Positions 1 through 4,801 are shown, numbered from the stretch's first letter. The stretch is DNA of 5,824 nt from Bacillota bacterium (GCA_023443705.1 JAEZTD010000242.1:1-5824), one strand, 5' to 3'. Made by a program: numbers and translations. The notes: generated by a model not told the origin, from the letters alone.

Positions 1-2
1 TG

Positions 3-485
3 GCGGACCGCGAGGCCGCGGAGACCGCGCTGGACGACATGAGCACCCAGCTCGCCACCATCAGCGGCGAACTGACCGAGAAGGAAGAGACGCTGACTGA
101 ACGCGAAGCGGCGCTGAAAGCGGTGCAGGACGACCTCGCAACCGCCCAGGCGGCGCTCGAGGAAAAAGAAAAGGTGATCGCCGACCGCGACGCCACCATC
201 GCCGAAAAGGAACTGGCCCTGAAGCAGGCCGACGAGCTCAAGAGCAGCCTGACCGATCAGGTGATGGATCTGGTCGCCGCCTGGGAATCCAACATGAAGG
301 GCTTTTCCGATGAGATCCGGGTGGTGTTGGAGCAGAAGCTGGCCGAGCGCAAGGCGCAGCGCGAGGCGGACGCCGCCTCCGGCTTGGTATCCGAGGATCA
401 GAAGGCGCTGGACGAAATGGAAGCCTGGCTTACCGACCTGTACAATCGCATCTGCGAAAATATCTCCGTCGATCCTGCGGGCTGA
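3..485 (+). CDS. Coiled-coil protein of unknown function (C-terminal part)
   Basis: The frame is open from the window edge to a TGA at 483-485, giving 160 visible codons, so the gene most likely starts upstream. There is an ATG at 39, but no ribosome binding site sits close before it, and the codons before it (ADREAAETALDD) continue the same heptad-like composition. Roughly the first 85 residues are rich in E, K, A, L and D with repeated short units such as EKEE, TEREAAL, EEKEK and AEKELAL, as in a long alpha-helical coiled coil. A more globular acidic tail follows, with two tryptophans (AWESN, EAWLTD) and one cysteine near the end. No signal peptide or membrane segment is visible in this part. 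I do not recognise the family. It could be a structural, phage-like or cytoskeleton-like coiled-coil protein, but nothing here decides. Its downstream neighbour is a long hairpin-rich noncoding stretch. Confidence 0.7.
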   Translation, partial: ADREAAETALDDMSTQLATISGELTEKEETLTEREAALKAVQDDLATAQAALEEKEKVIADRDATIAEKELALKQADELKSSLTDQVMDLVAAWESNMKGFSDEIRVVLEQKLAERKAQREADAASGLVSEDQKALDEMEAWLTDLYNRICENISVDPAG

Positions 486-544
486 CGGGCAGTTGCGGGG
501 ACATCCACGAAAGGGATCGTTGCCTGTGGACCGGTGGCATTTCG

Positions 545-577
545 ATCGTTCCCGGCGGCGTATACGCCGGGAACGAT
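545..577. repeat. Palindromic repeat, copy 1
   Basis: The arms ATCGTTCCCGGCG (545-557) and CGCCGGGAACGAT (565-577) form a perfect 13-bp stem with a 7-nt loop. No T tract follows; the downstream sequence is TGAAGGCATCG and then AAACCCTACGGA (591-602), which recurs after copy 2. The inner bases GGCGTATACGCC (557-568) are themselves a perfect palindrome, so an alternative pairing is possible. Copies 2 and 3 share the stem but not the loop, which marks this as a member of a repeat family rather than a one-off terminator. Confidence 0.85.
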
Positions 578-631
578 TGAAGGCATCGAAAAACCCTACG
601 GATTTTGCGGGTGCGAAGGAAGAAATCCTGC

Positions 632-669
632 GTGCGCCTGAAATCCTCACGGATTTCCGGGCGGCGCAC
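632..669. other. Imperfect two-part hairpin
   Basis: GTGCGCC (632-638) pairs with GGCGCAC (663-669), and inside it GAAATCC (640-646) pairs with GGATTTC (651-657) around a 4-nt loop. A small asymmetric bulge (658-662) separates the two stems. No T tract follows. ACGGATTT at the inner hairpin also occurs near 598-605. This may be a degenerate member of the same structured-repeat region; its function is unknown. Confidence 0.5.
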
Positions 670-686
670 TGACCAAAGGTAAAGAC

Positions 687-717
687 AGCGCCACCAGTGT
701 GCTTGACTGGTGGCGCT
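687..717. other. Perfect 12-bp hairpin
   Basis: AGCGCCACCAGT (687-698) and ACTGGTGGCGCT (706-717) form a perfect stem with a 7-nt loop. On the plus strand the next bases are ATCCCG, so there is no U tract. Read on the minus strand, the stem is followed by a pyrimidine-rich run containing TCTTTACCTTT, a weak terminator-like tail. The stem sequence differs from the CGTTCCCGG repeats on either side. Confidence 0.55.
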
Positions 718-721
718 ATCC

Positions 722-748
722 CGTTCCCGGCGTACACGGCCGGGAACG
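722..748. repeat. Palindromic repeat, copy 2
   Basis: CGTTCCCGGC (722-731) pairs with GCCGGGAACG (739-748), a 10-bp stem with a 7-nt loop (GTACACG). It is followed by ATTGAAACCCTACGGA. AAACCCTACGGA (753-764) is the same 12-mer found after copy 1, which gives the repeat a direction and a conserved right flank beyond the palindrome. The loop differs from the other copies. Confidence 0.8.
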
Positions 749-782
749 ATTGAAACCCTACGGAGACTTTGTTGATGATCTG

Positions 783-815
783 AATCGTTCCCGGCGGCTT
801 GCGCCGGGAACGATT
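783..815. repeat. Palindromic repeat, copy 3
   Basis: AATCGTTCCCGGCG (783-796) and CGCCGGGAACGATT (802-815) form a perfect 14-bp stem with a 5-nt loop (GCTTG). It shares its stem core with copies 1 and 2 but lacks the AAACCCTACGGA flank. It is the longest of the three stems and the only one followed by a T-rich run. Confidence 0.85.
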
Positions 816-820
816 TTCTT
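783..820 (+). terminator. Probable intrinsic terminator (repeat copy 3 plus T tract)
   Basis: The 14-bp GC-rich stem of repeat copy 3 runs directly into TTTTCTT (814-820), the classic shape of a Rho-independent terminator on the plus strand. It could end transcripts arriving from the coiled-coil gene about 300 bp upstream and insulate what follows. The stem belongs to a repeat family, so terminator function may be incidental. Confidence 0.5.
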
Positions 821-825
821 ATAAT
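799..825 (+). promoter_or_regulatory. Possible promoter (TATAAT box)
   Basis: TATAAT at 820-825 matches the -10 consensus exactly and would start RNA near 832. The -35 side is poor: TTGCGC (799-804) has a short 15-nt spacing and lies inside the repeat hairpin. If active, it would transcribe the structured stretch 832-950. The hexamer match alone may be chance in a locally AT-rich patch. Confidence 0.25.
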
Positions 826-831
826 ATCGAG

Positions 832-950
832 AGTGGCGGCATCCCCGGCGTCTTTTGGTCAGCGCGGCGCCCGGCGATCCCGGTGTCCGCAGGTTATGAC
901 CAACAAGGCGCAGGTTTTGAGGGGTGTTCGCCGGGGATGTTTGGTTTTGA
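832..950 (+). ncRNA. Candidate structured RNA of unknown family
   Basis: CATCCCCGGCG (840-850) pairs perfectly with CGCCGGGGATG (929-939), closing about 78 nt. Inside, TTGGTCA (855-861) pairs with TGACCAA (897-903), so two nested stems are supported. The closing stem is followed by TTTGGTTTTGA, a loosely U-rich tail, and a TATAAT box lies just before the 5' end. I looked for hallmarks of SRP RNA (GGAAGGAAGC), RNase P RNA and T-box leaders and saw none. GGTTTTGA occurs twice (913-920 and 943-950). This is a hypothesis from base pairing only; the bases could also be degraded repeat DNA. Confidence 0.25.
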
Positions 951-1052
951 CCGCATTCCCGGCACTCTTTTCGAAGAAACAGGGAACAAGATTCCGGGGT
1001 TTGAAGTCAACAGGATGGCGACGCAATCAAGATTTGCACAAATGCAACCGAA

Positions 1053-1084
1053 AAACGTGAGCGGGCCTTGTCCGCGGCACGTTT
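1053..1084. terminator. Strong two-tier hairpin, possible terminator
   Basis: AAACGTG (1053-1059) pairs with CACGTTT (1078-1084), and inside GCGGG (1061-1065) pairs with TCCGC (1071-1075, one G-T pair) around a 5-nt loop. On the plus strand only TTT and then AACTTG follows, a poor U tract. On the minus strand the stem runs into TTTTT followed by CGG, a better terminator shape. It ends four bases before the murA -35 box, so it probably insulates murA from transcription entering the region. Confidence 0.4.
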
Positions 1085-1087
1085 AAC

Positions 1088-1116
1088 TTGATTGTCACGC
1101 GCCGATCGGATATAAT
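1088..1116 (+). promoter_or_regulatory. Promoter of the murA-dapF cluster
   Basis: TTGATT (1088-1093, four of six -35 consensus bases), a 17-nt spacer and a perfect TATAAT (1111-1116) form a housekeeping-type promoter. RNA would start near 1123, giving a leader of about 47 nt before the murA ATG at 1170. The leader holds a short hairpin (GCGCC 1137-1141 with GGCGC 1150-1154) immediately before the ribosome binding site AAGGGG (1156-1161). Confidence 0.75.
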
Positions 1117-1169
1117 AAAAAGAAGACAAGTTTGCAGCGCCTTAACATGGGCGCCAAGGGGTTTAATGC

Positions 1170-2438
1170 ATGTCGGATATCCTGTGCATACAGGGCGGCG
1201 TGCGCCTGTGCGGCGAGGTGTCGGTCAGCGGCGGCAAGAATGCCGCGGTCGCGATCATACCGGCTGCGCTGCTCGCGCATTCTCCCTGTACGATTGAAAA
1301 TCTGCCCGACATCGATGACGTCAGGTCGTTGATCGAGATGCTCCGTGCGCTGGGCGCGGGCGTGGAATTTTCAGGCGGTACCATGGTGATCGACCCACAG
1401 ACGGTCGACAATTTTTCGCCCCCTTATGAGCTGTCGCGCCAGATGCGCGCGTCTTACTACTTGGCCCCGGTGCTGCTGGGGCTGTTTTCGCGCGCGGAAG
1501 TGCCCATGCCCGGCGGCTGCGACATTGGCGCGCGGCCGATCGACCAGACCATCAAGGGCATGACTACGCTGGGCGCGGACGTCAAGATCGAGCGCGGCAC
1601 GCTGCTCGTCTCGACGGAGGGCCTGCACGGCGCGGAGGTGTATCTGGACATGCCCTCCGTGGGCGCGACCATCAACACCATGCTGACGGCGGTTTCCGCC
1701 ACCGGCAACACCTCCATTTACAACTGCGCCAAGGAACCCCACATCGTCGATGTGGCCAACTTTTTGAACAGCATGGGCGCGCGCATCAAGGGTGCGGGCA
1801 CGGACATCATCCGGATTTCCGGCGGGCGGCCGCTGCGCGGCTCCACCTACGCCGTCATTCCGGACCAGATCGAGACCGGCACGCTGATGATTGCCGCCGC
1901 CGCCACCGGCGGAGACGTGACCATCACCGGCGCGATCCCCACCCACATGGAGGCGCTGTCGGCAAAGCTTCTTGAAATGGGCGTGTACGTCAGCGAGGAG
2001 GACGACCGCATCCGCGTCAAGGCGGACGGGAACCTCCGATCCGTTAACATCAAGACCCAGGTCTACCCCGGTTTCCCGACGGACCTTCAGCAGCCGATGA
2101 CGTCGCTTTTGACCATCGCCAGCGGCCAGTCCGTGGTCACCGAGACCATCTACGAGGCGCGCTTCAAGTACGTGGAGGAGCTTCGGCGCATGGGCGCGAA
2201 GATACGGATCCTCGACCGCACCGCCATCGTGGACGGCGTCGATCGGCTGATCGGCGCGCCCGTCTCGGCCTCGGACCTTCGCGCCGGGGCGTCGATGATC
2301 GTGGCCGGGCTCATCGCCGAAGGCACGACGGAGATTTCCGGCGTACGATACATCATGCGCGGCTACGAGGACATCGACGCAAAACTCCGGGCGCTGGGCG
2401 CGCGGGTGGAGCGTCTGCAGCGGGCGTCGCGCTATTAG
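1170..2438 (+). CDS. murA: UDP-N-acetylglucosamine 1-carboxyvinyltransferase (MurA)
   Basis: MurA transfers enolpyruvate from phosphoenolpyruvate to UDP-GlcNAc in the cytoplasm, the first committed step of peptidoglycan synthesis and the target of fosfomycin. The 422-residue length is typical of the family. Visible hallmarks are the lysine-asparagine pair in SGGKNAA (K23, N24), the mobile-loop cysteine in GGCDIGARP (C117, equivalent to E. coli C115, the residue fosfomycin alkylates), R122, the catalytic aspartate in YPGFPTDLQ (D305), DLRAG (R371) and RGYE (R397). RPIDQ after the loop resembles the Gram-positive MurZ/MurAB branch, by memory. The residue after RPIDQ is T127 where E. coli has H125, and the bases before RGYE encode YIM where E. 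coli has an aspartate next to the arginine. ATG at 1170 is preceded 8 nt upstream by AAGGGG. It is the first gene after a strong promoter, with dapF 63 nt downstream. The presence of C117 predicts fosfomycin sensitivity of the enzyme. Confidence 0.96.
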   Translation: MSDILCIQGGVRLCGEVSVSGGKNAAVAIIPAALLAHSPCTIENLPDIDDVRSLIEMLRALGAGVEFSGGTMVIDPQTVDNFSPPYELSRQMRASYYLAPVLLGLFSRAEVPMPGGCDIGARPIDQTIKGMTTLGADVKIERGTLLVSTEGLHGAEVYLDMPSVGATINTMLTAVSATGNTSIYNCAKEPHIVDVANFLNSMGARIKGAGTDIIRISGGRPLRGSTYAVIPDQIETGTLMIAAAATGGDVTITGAIPTHMEALSAKLLEMGVYVSEEDDRIRVKADGNLRSVNIKTQVYPGFPTDLQQPMTSLLTIASGQSVVTETIYEARFKYVEELRRMGAKIRILDRTAIVDGVDRLIGAPVSASDLRAGASMIVAGLIAEGTTEISGVRYIMRGYEDIDAKLRALGARVERLQRASRY

Positions 2439-2470
2439 CCGCCTGTCGCCACCGGGCTTCCCGCAGGCGG
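2439..2470. other. Hairpin in the murA-dapF gap
   Basis: CCGCCTG (2439-2445) directly after the murA stop pairs with CAGGCGG (2464-2470), and inside it CGGG (2453-2456) pairs with CCCG (2460-2463). The tail is TCACTTTCAA, not a proper T tract, so full termination is unlikely. It could attenuate read-through or protect the murA mRNA end. Confidence 0.4.
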
Positions 2471-2501
2471 TCACTTTCAACGCCTCAAAGGGGATGCTTT
2501 C

Positions 2502-3305
2502 ATGAAGTTCATCAAAATGCACGGGCTGGGTAACGATTACGTCTATCTTGACCTGTTTCATCAGGGCGCGCCGGCCGATCCGAACGCTTTGGCCGTTCGG
2601 ATGGCGCGGCCGCATTTTGGCATCGGCTCCGACGGGCTGGTGCTCATCATGCCCTCCGCGGCGGCGGACGCCAGGATGCGCATGTTCAACGCCGACGGCA
2701 GCGAGGGCGCCATGTGCGGCAACGCCCTTCGATGTGTGGCGAAATACCTGTACGATTCGGGCATCGCCCGAAAAGAGCGCCTGACGGTGGAGACGCTGGC
2801 GGGCATCAAGGCGGCGGAGGTGCTGCTGGAGGGCGGCATCGCCGTCGGCGCGCGGTGCGACATGGGCCGCGTGACGTGGGACGAGGCCGACGTATCCGCC
2901 CGGGCGGCGGGGCGCGATTGGCCCCTTCGGCGGGTGGACGTGGGCTCAAAGCACGGCGTGTCGCTTTTGGAAGCACAGCCCTCCGACGAGATGTTCTTCG
3001 CCGCAGGGCCGGTGCTCGAGCGCGCGGAGGTGTTTCCTGACCGCGCCAACATTGAATTTGTCACCCGAGAGGGCGAAAACGCCCTCAGGATGCGGGTGTG
3101 GGAGCGGGGCTCCGGCGAAACCCTGGCCTGCGGCACCGGCGCCTGCGCGGCGTTCGTGGCGGCGTCCCTCGCGGGCTGGGTGGAGAACCGCGCGACGGTC
3201 CGTCTCAAGGGCGGCGACCTTGTGATCGAATGGGGAGAAGGCGGACACGTCTTTATGGAAGGCCCGGCGGCGCTGGCCTTCACCGGCGAATGGCCGGAGG
3301 ATTGA
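2502..3305 (+). CDS. dapF: Diaminopimelate epimerase
   Basis: DapF interconverts LL- and meso-diaminopimelate without a cofactor, using a cysteine pair. The product feeds both peptidoglycan cross-bridges and lysine. The 267-residue protein opens with the signature KMHGLGNDY (N11 for substrate). The first catalytic cysteine is C72 in MFNADGSEGAMCGNALRC, and the second is C210 in WERGSGETLACGTGACA, with E201 and R202 before it. N183 in FPDRANIEFV is also conserved. One oddity: the usual GNPHAV motif, whose asparagine contacts substrate in the H. influenzae enzyme, reads GSKHGV here (S149, K150, H151). ATG at 2502 follows AAAGGGG (2487-2493) by 8 nt. It lies downstream of murA and 19 nt before the sugar-kinase gene, so co-transcription of this wall-precursor pair is likely. 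Confidence 0.95.
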   Translation: MKFIKMHGLGNDYVYLDLFHQGAPADPNALAVRMARPHFGIGSDGLVLIMPSAAADARMRMFNADGSEGAMCGNALRCVAKYLYDSGIARKERLTVETLAGIKAAEVLLEGGIAVGARCDMGRVTWDEADVSARAAGRDWPLRRVDVGSKHGVSLLEAQPSDEMFFAAGPVLERAEVFPDRANIEFVTREGENALRMRVWERGSGETLACGTGACAAFVAASLAGWVENRATVRLKGGDLVIEWGEGGHVFMEGPAALAFTGEWPED

Positions 3306-3324
3306 TACAAAAGGGGGCGAAAGA

Positions 3325-4254
3325 ATGGCGGACATTCTCGTTGTCGGCAGTCTGAACGCCGATCTCACGGTCACCGTGCCCAGGTTCTTAAAGCCCGGCG
3401 AGACCATGACCGGGTCCAGATTCTCAGTCTTCACCGGCGGCAAGGGCGGCAATCAGGCGGTCGCGGCGGCGCGGTTGGGGGCGAAGGTCGCAATGGTGGG
3501 CTGCGTCGGCAGCGATGCGAACGGCGAGATGTACAAGGACACGCTCCGGCGGGAGGGCGTCAGCCTTGAAGCCATTCGCACCATTGAAGGTGAAACCACC
3601 GGCGTCGCGGTCATCACCGTGGACGGAAACGGCGAAAACACCATCGCCATCGTACCCGGCGCCAACAGTGCGCTGTCGGTGGACGTGGTGAGCGAGAATC
3701 GGGCGCTCCTTGAAAGCGCGAAGGTCTGTCTTTTCCAGCTGGAAACGCCGCTCCCCTCCATCCAGCACGCGGCGGCGCTGGTGCATGCCGCGGGCGGCAA
3801 GGTGATCCTGGATCCCGCGCCCGCGCCGGAGAAGCCGCTGTCCCAGGCGCTCATTATGCTGTGCGACTTCATCACGCCCAACGAAACGGAGCTCAGCCTT
3901 CTGACCGGCATGCCGGTCACGACCCTCGAGCAGGCGGTGGAGGCTTCTTTAAAACTGATCGCGCAGGGCGCGAAGGCGGTCATCAACAAGCGCGGAAGCG
4001 CCGGGGCGCTCCTCGTGACCCGCGAAGGCTACCGCATGCACGAGGGGTTCAAGGTCAATGCGGTGGATACCACCGCCGCCGGGGACACCTTCAACGCCGG
4101 GCTCGCCGTGGGGCTTTCCATGGATCTCGACCTCTCCGACGCCATCAACCTTGCCAACGCGGCGGCGGCCATCTCCGTGACGGCGCTGGGCGCCCAGGGC
4201 GCGATGCCCTCCTTTGAGCAGGCCTCCGCGCTGATTGACGGCATCACCCTGTGA
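3325..4254 (+). CDS. rbsK: Ribokinase-family (PfkB) sugar kinase, probably ribokinase
   Basis: The 309-residue protein matches the length and motif order of ribokinase, which phosphorylates D-ribose at O5 with ATP in the cytoplasm. Seen in order: GSLNADLTV near the N-terminus (N11, D13 for sugar), PGET (24-27), the first PfkB signature GGKGGNQAVAAARLGA (38-53), a GCVGSDANG turn (59-67), E140 in QLETP, DPAPAP (163-168), PNETELSLLTG (185-195), KRGSAGAL (222-229), and the second signature VDTTAAGDTFNAG with catalytic base D254. The closeness to the ribokinase pattern favours ribose, but deoxyribose or another sugar cannot be excluded. ATG at 3325 follows AAGGGGG (3311-3317) by 7 nt, and the gene starts 19 nt after dapF. 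No rbsD or ribose transporter is adjacent. Its last 11 nt overlap the convergent comEA-like gene. Confidence 0.9.
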   Translation: MADILVVGSLNADLTVTVPRFLKPGETMTGSRFSVFTGGKGGNQAVAAARLGAKVAMVGCVGSDANGEMYKDTLRREGVSLEAIRTIEGETTGVAVITVDGNGENTIAIVPGANSALSVDVVSENRALLESAKVCLFQLETPLPSIQHAAALVHAAGGKVILDPAPAPEKPLSQALIMLCDFITPNETELSLLTGMPVTTLEQAVEASLKLIAQGAKAVINKRGSAGALLVTREGYRMHEGFKVNAVDTTAAGDTFNAGLAVGLSMDLDLSDAINLANAAAAISVTALGAQGAMPSFEQASALIDGITL

Positions 4255-4579
4255 CCGCCATCCCCTCTATGGCGCGCAGCTTTTCCGGGCCGATGCCCGG
4301 CACATCCATCAGTTCGGAAGGCGTCTTCAGGGCGCCTTTTTCGCGTATATGGGCGCGGATGCGCGCCGCAAGCACGGGGCCGATGCCGGGGATCGACGAA
4401 ATAAGCGCCGCGTCCGCGCGGTTCAGGTCGATCATGGCGCGGCCTTGAACACGGATTACGCCCTCGGGGGAGCGGCTCGTGGGCTCGAACCGGAGGGCGG
4501 GGCGTGGTAAATTGGAAAAGAGCATCAGACCCGCCGCCAGCGCCAGCACAAGCCACAGACACTTTGAAAGCCGCTTCAT
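4244..4579 (-). CDS. Membrane-anchored helix-hairpin-helix protein, ComEA-like
   Basis: The 111-residue protein has a positively charged N-terminus (MKRLSK) and a hydrophobic segment (about residues 8-22) that should act as a membrane anchor or signal sequence, placing the rest outside the membrane. After a short linker comes a tandem helix-hairpin-helix domain (about residues 49-108): IDLNRADAALISSIPGIGPVLAARI, with PGIG at 64-67 and again at 94-97. This is the pattern of the ComEA C-terminal DNA-binding domain, which binds double-stranded DNA for uptake in competent bacteria. Canonical Gram-positive ComEA is about twice as long and has an SLBB-type domain between anchor and HhH; that part is absent here. 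The start is supported by GGGAGG 6 nt upstream (plus-strand 4586-4591). The gene is divergent from recA and converges on the kinase gene with an 11-nt overlap. ComEC is not in the window. Role in DNA uptake is inferred from the family. Confidence 0.85.
   Translation of the reverse strand: MKRLSKCLWLVLALAAGLMLFSNLPRPALRFEPTSRSPEGVIRVQGRAMIDLNRADAALISSIPGIGPVLAARIRAHIREKGALKTPSELMDVPGIGPEKLRAIEGMAVTG
4318..4341 (+). terminator. Possible terminator for the murA-dapF-kinase transcript
   Basis: AAGGCG (4318-4323) pairs with CGCCTT (4333-4338) across a 9-nt loop, and the run TTTTT (4337-4341) follows. It lies about 65 nt past the kinase stop, inside the oppositely directed helix-hairpin-helix gene. 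The stem is only 6 bp and includes two A-T pairs, so this is a weak call. No better candidate is visible near the kinase end. Confidence 0.3.
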
Positions 4580-4651
4580 TCGTTTCCTCCCGCGCTCCGG
4601 CGCATTCGGCTGCCGGCTTCGCCTCTCCCGGCCGCGCCTGGTTGTTTCACC

Positions 4652-4679
4652 AGTATAAGCCCGGGGCCCATTTCAGCCA
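4652..4679 (-). promoter_or_regulatory. Possible promoter of the comEA-like gene
   Basis: Read on the minus strand, TATACT (plus coordinates 4652-4657) is a good -10 box, with a weak -35 candidate TGGCTG (4674-4679) at 16-nt spacing. RNA would start near 4645, leaving a leader of about 65 nt. The upstream SOS box (4689-4700) lies just beyond the -35 position. The -35 mismatch keeps this tentative. Confidence 0.35.
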
Positions 4680-4688
4680 CCCGCAACG

Positions 4689-4700
4689 GAACGCGCGTTC
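4689..4700. promoter_or_regulatory. SOS box 1 (putative LexA operator)
   Basis: GAACGCGCGTTC is a perfect 12-bp palindrome fitting the Gram-positive SOS box GAAC-N4-GTTC. The central GCGC also fits the R-N-R-Y preference described for Bacillus subtilis LexA. It lies 110 nt from the comEA-like start codon and 137 nt from that of recA. Its centre is 43 bp from SOS box 2, about four helical turns, so both could face the same side of DNA. Confidence 0.65.
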
Positions 4701-4731
4701 ACCCGAGCGGGAAATCGCACCGCATAAAACC

Positions 4732-4743
4732 GAACACATGTTC
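4732..4743. promoter_or_regulatory. SOS box 2 (putative LexA operator)
   Basis: GAACACATGTTC, preceded by C at 4731, closely matches the Gram-positive LexA site CGAAC-RNRY-GTT: arms GAACA and TGTTC around CA. It is upstream of recA, the gene most consistently under LexA control in bacteria, which strengthens the call. Its position is about 70 bp before the start predicted from the extended -10 box, so repression may act through a second promoter or together with box 1. Confidence 0.8.
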
Positions 4744-4792
4744 ATTTTTCTGTAAAATTGGGCCCGTCCGGCTGGCGGGGCAATGCGGTTTG

Positions 4793-4801
4793 TGGTATAG
4801 T
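4793..4801 (+). promoter_or_regulatory. recA promoter, extended -10 type
   Basis: TATAGT at 4796-4801 with TG one base upstream (TGG then TATAGT) forms an extended -10 element. The -35 region (TGGCGG near 4773) is poor, as is usual for this type. RNA would start near 4808, about 29 nt before the recA ATG. A second candidate, TAAAAT at 4753-4758, would place SOS box 2 over its -35 region, but its -35 match is weak. Confidence 0.55.

Larger units (their letters stand above)
486..1169. other. Hairpin-rich noncoding region between the coiled-coil gene and murA
   Basis: These 684 bp contain no convincing gene. The only open frames begin at TTG or GTG, lack ribosome binding sites and run across strong palindromes. 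In order the region holds: palindromic repeat copy 1 (545-577), an imperfect hairpin (632-669), a 12-bp perfect hairpin (687-717), repeat copy 2 (722-748), repeat copy 3 with a T tract (783-820), a TATAAT box (820-825), a long-range inverted repeat enclosing 840-939, a small palindrome (1034-1047), a hairpin (1053-1084), and then the murA promoter. Most of the region is therefore structured at RNA or DNA level rather than coding. Confidence 0.75.

Noticed and set aside
722..815. CRISPR-like appearance of repeat copies 2 and 3 with a roughly 34-nt gap
   Set aside because: Only two copies at that spacing, the third is 174 bp away, and the internal loops differ, unlike the identical repeats of a CRISPR array. 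No cas genes are present.
799..1086. Plus-strand 95-codon frame in the region before murA
   Set aside because: It starts at TTG inside the loop of a repeat hairpin, has no ribosome binding site, and crosses several structured elements. No recognisable protein features.
1371..2615. Long minus-strand open frame (414 codons) opposite murA
   Set aside because: It is antisense to a clear murA, and its translation is a low-complexity mix of R, A, G, H and V as expected from the complement of GC-rich codons. No family motif was seen.
2561..3310. Minus-strand open frame opposite dapF
   Set aside because: Shadow of dapF, rich in S, R, P and A, with no motif; dapF is unmistakable on the plus strand.
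4285..4300. GC hairpin CCGGGC/GCCCGG as a terminator of the kinase transcript
   Set aside because: No T tract on either strand, and the palindrome is explained by codons for the PGIGP turn of the HhH protein.
4029..4562. Minus-strand 177-codon frame overlapping the kinase and the HhH gene
   Set aside because: Different frame from the HhH gene, composition is arginine/proline-rich, and it lacks recognisable domains. The 111-codon frame has an anchor, PGIG motifs and a ribosome binding site.
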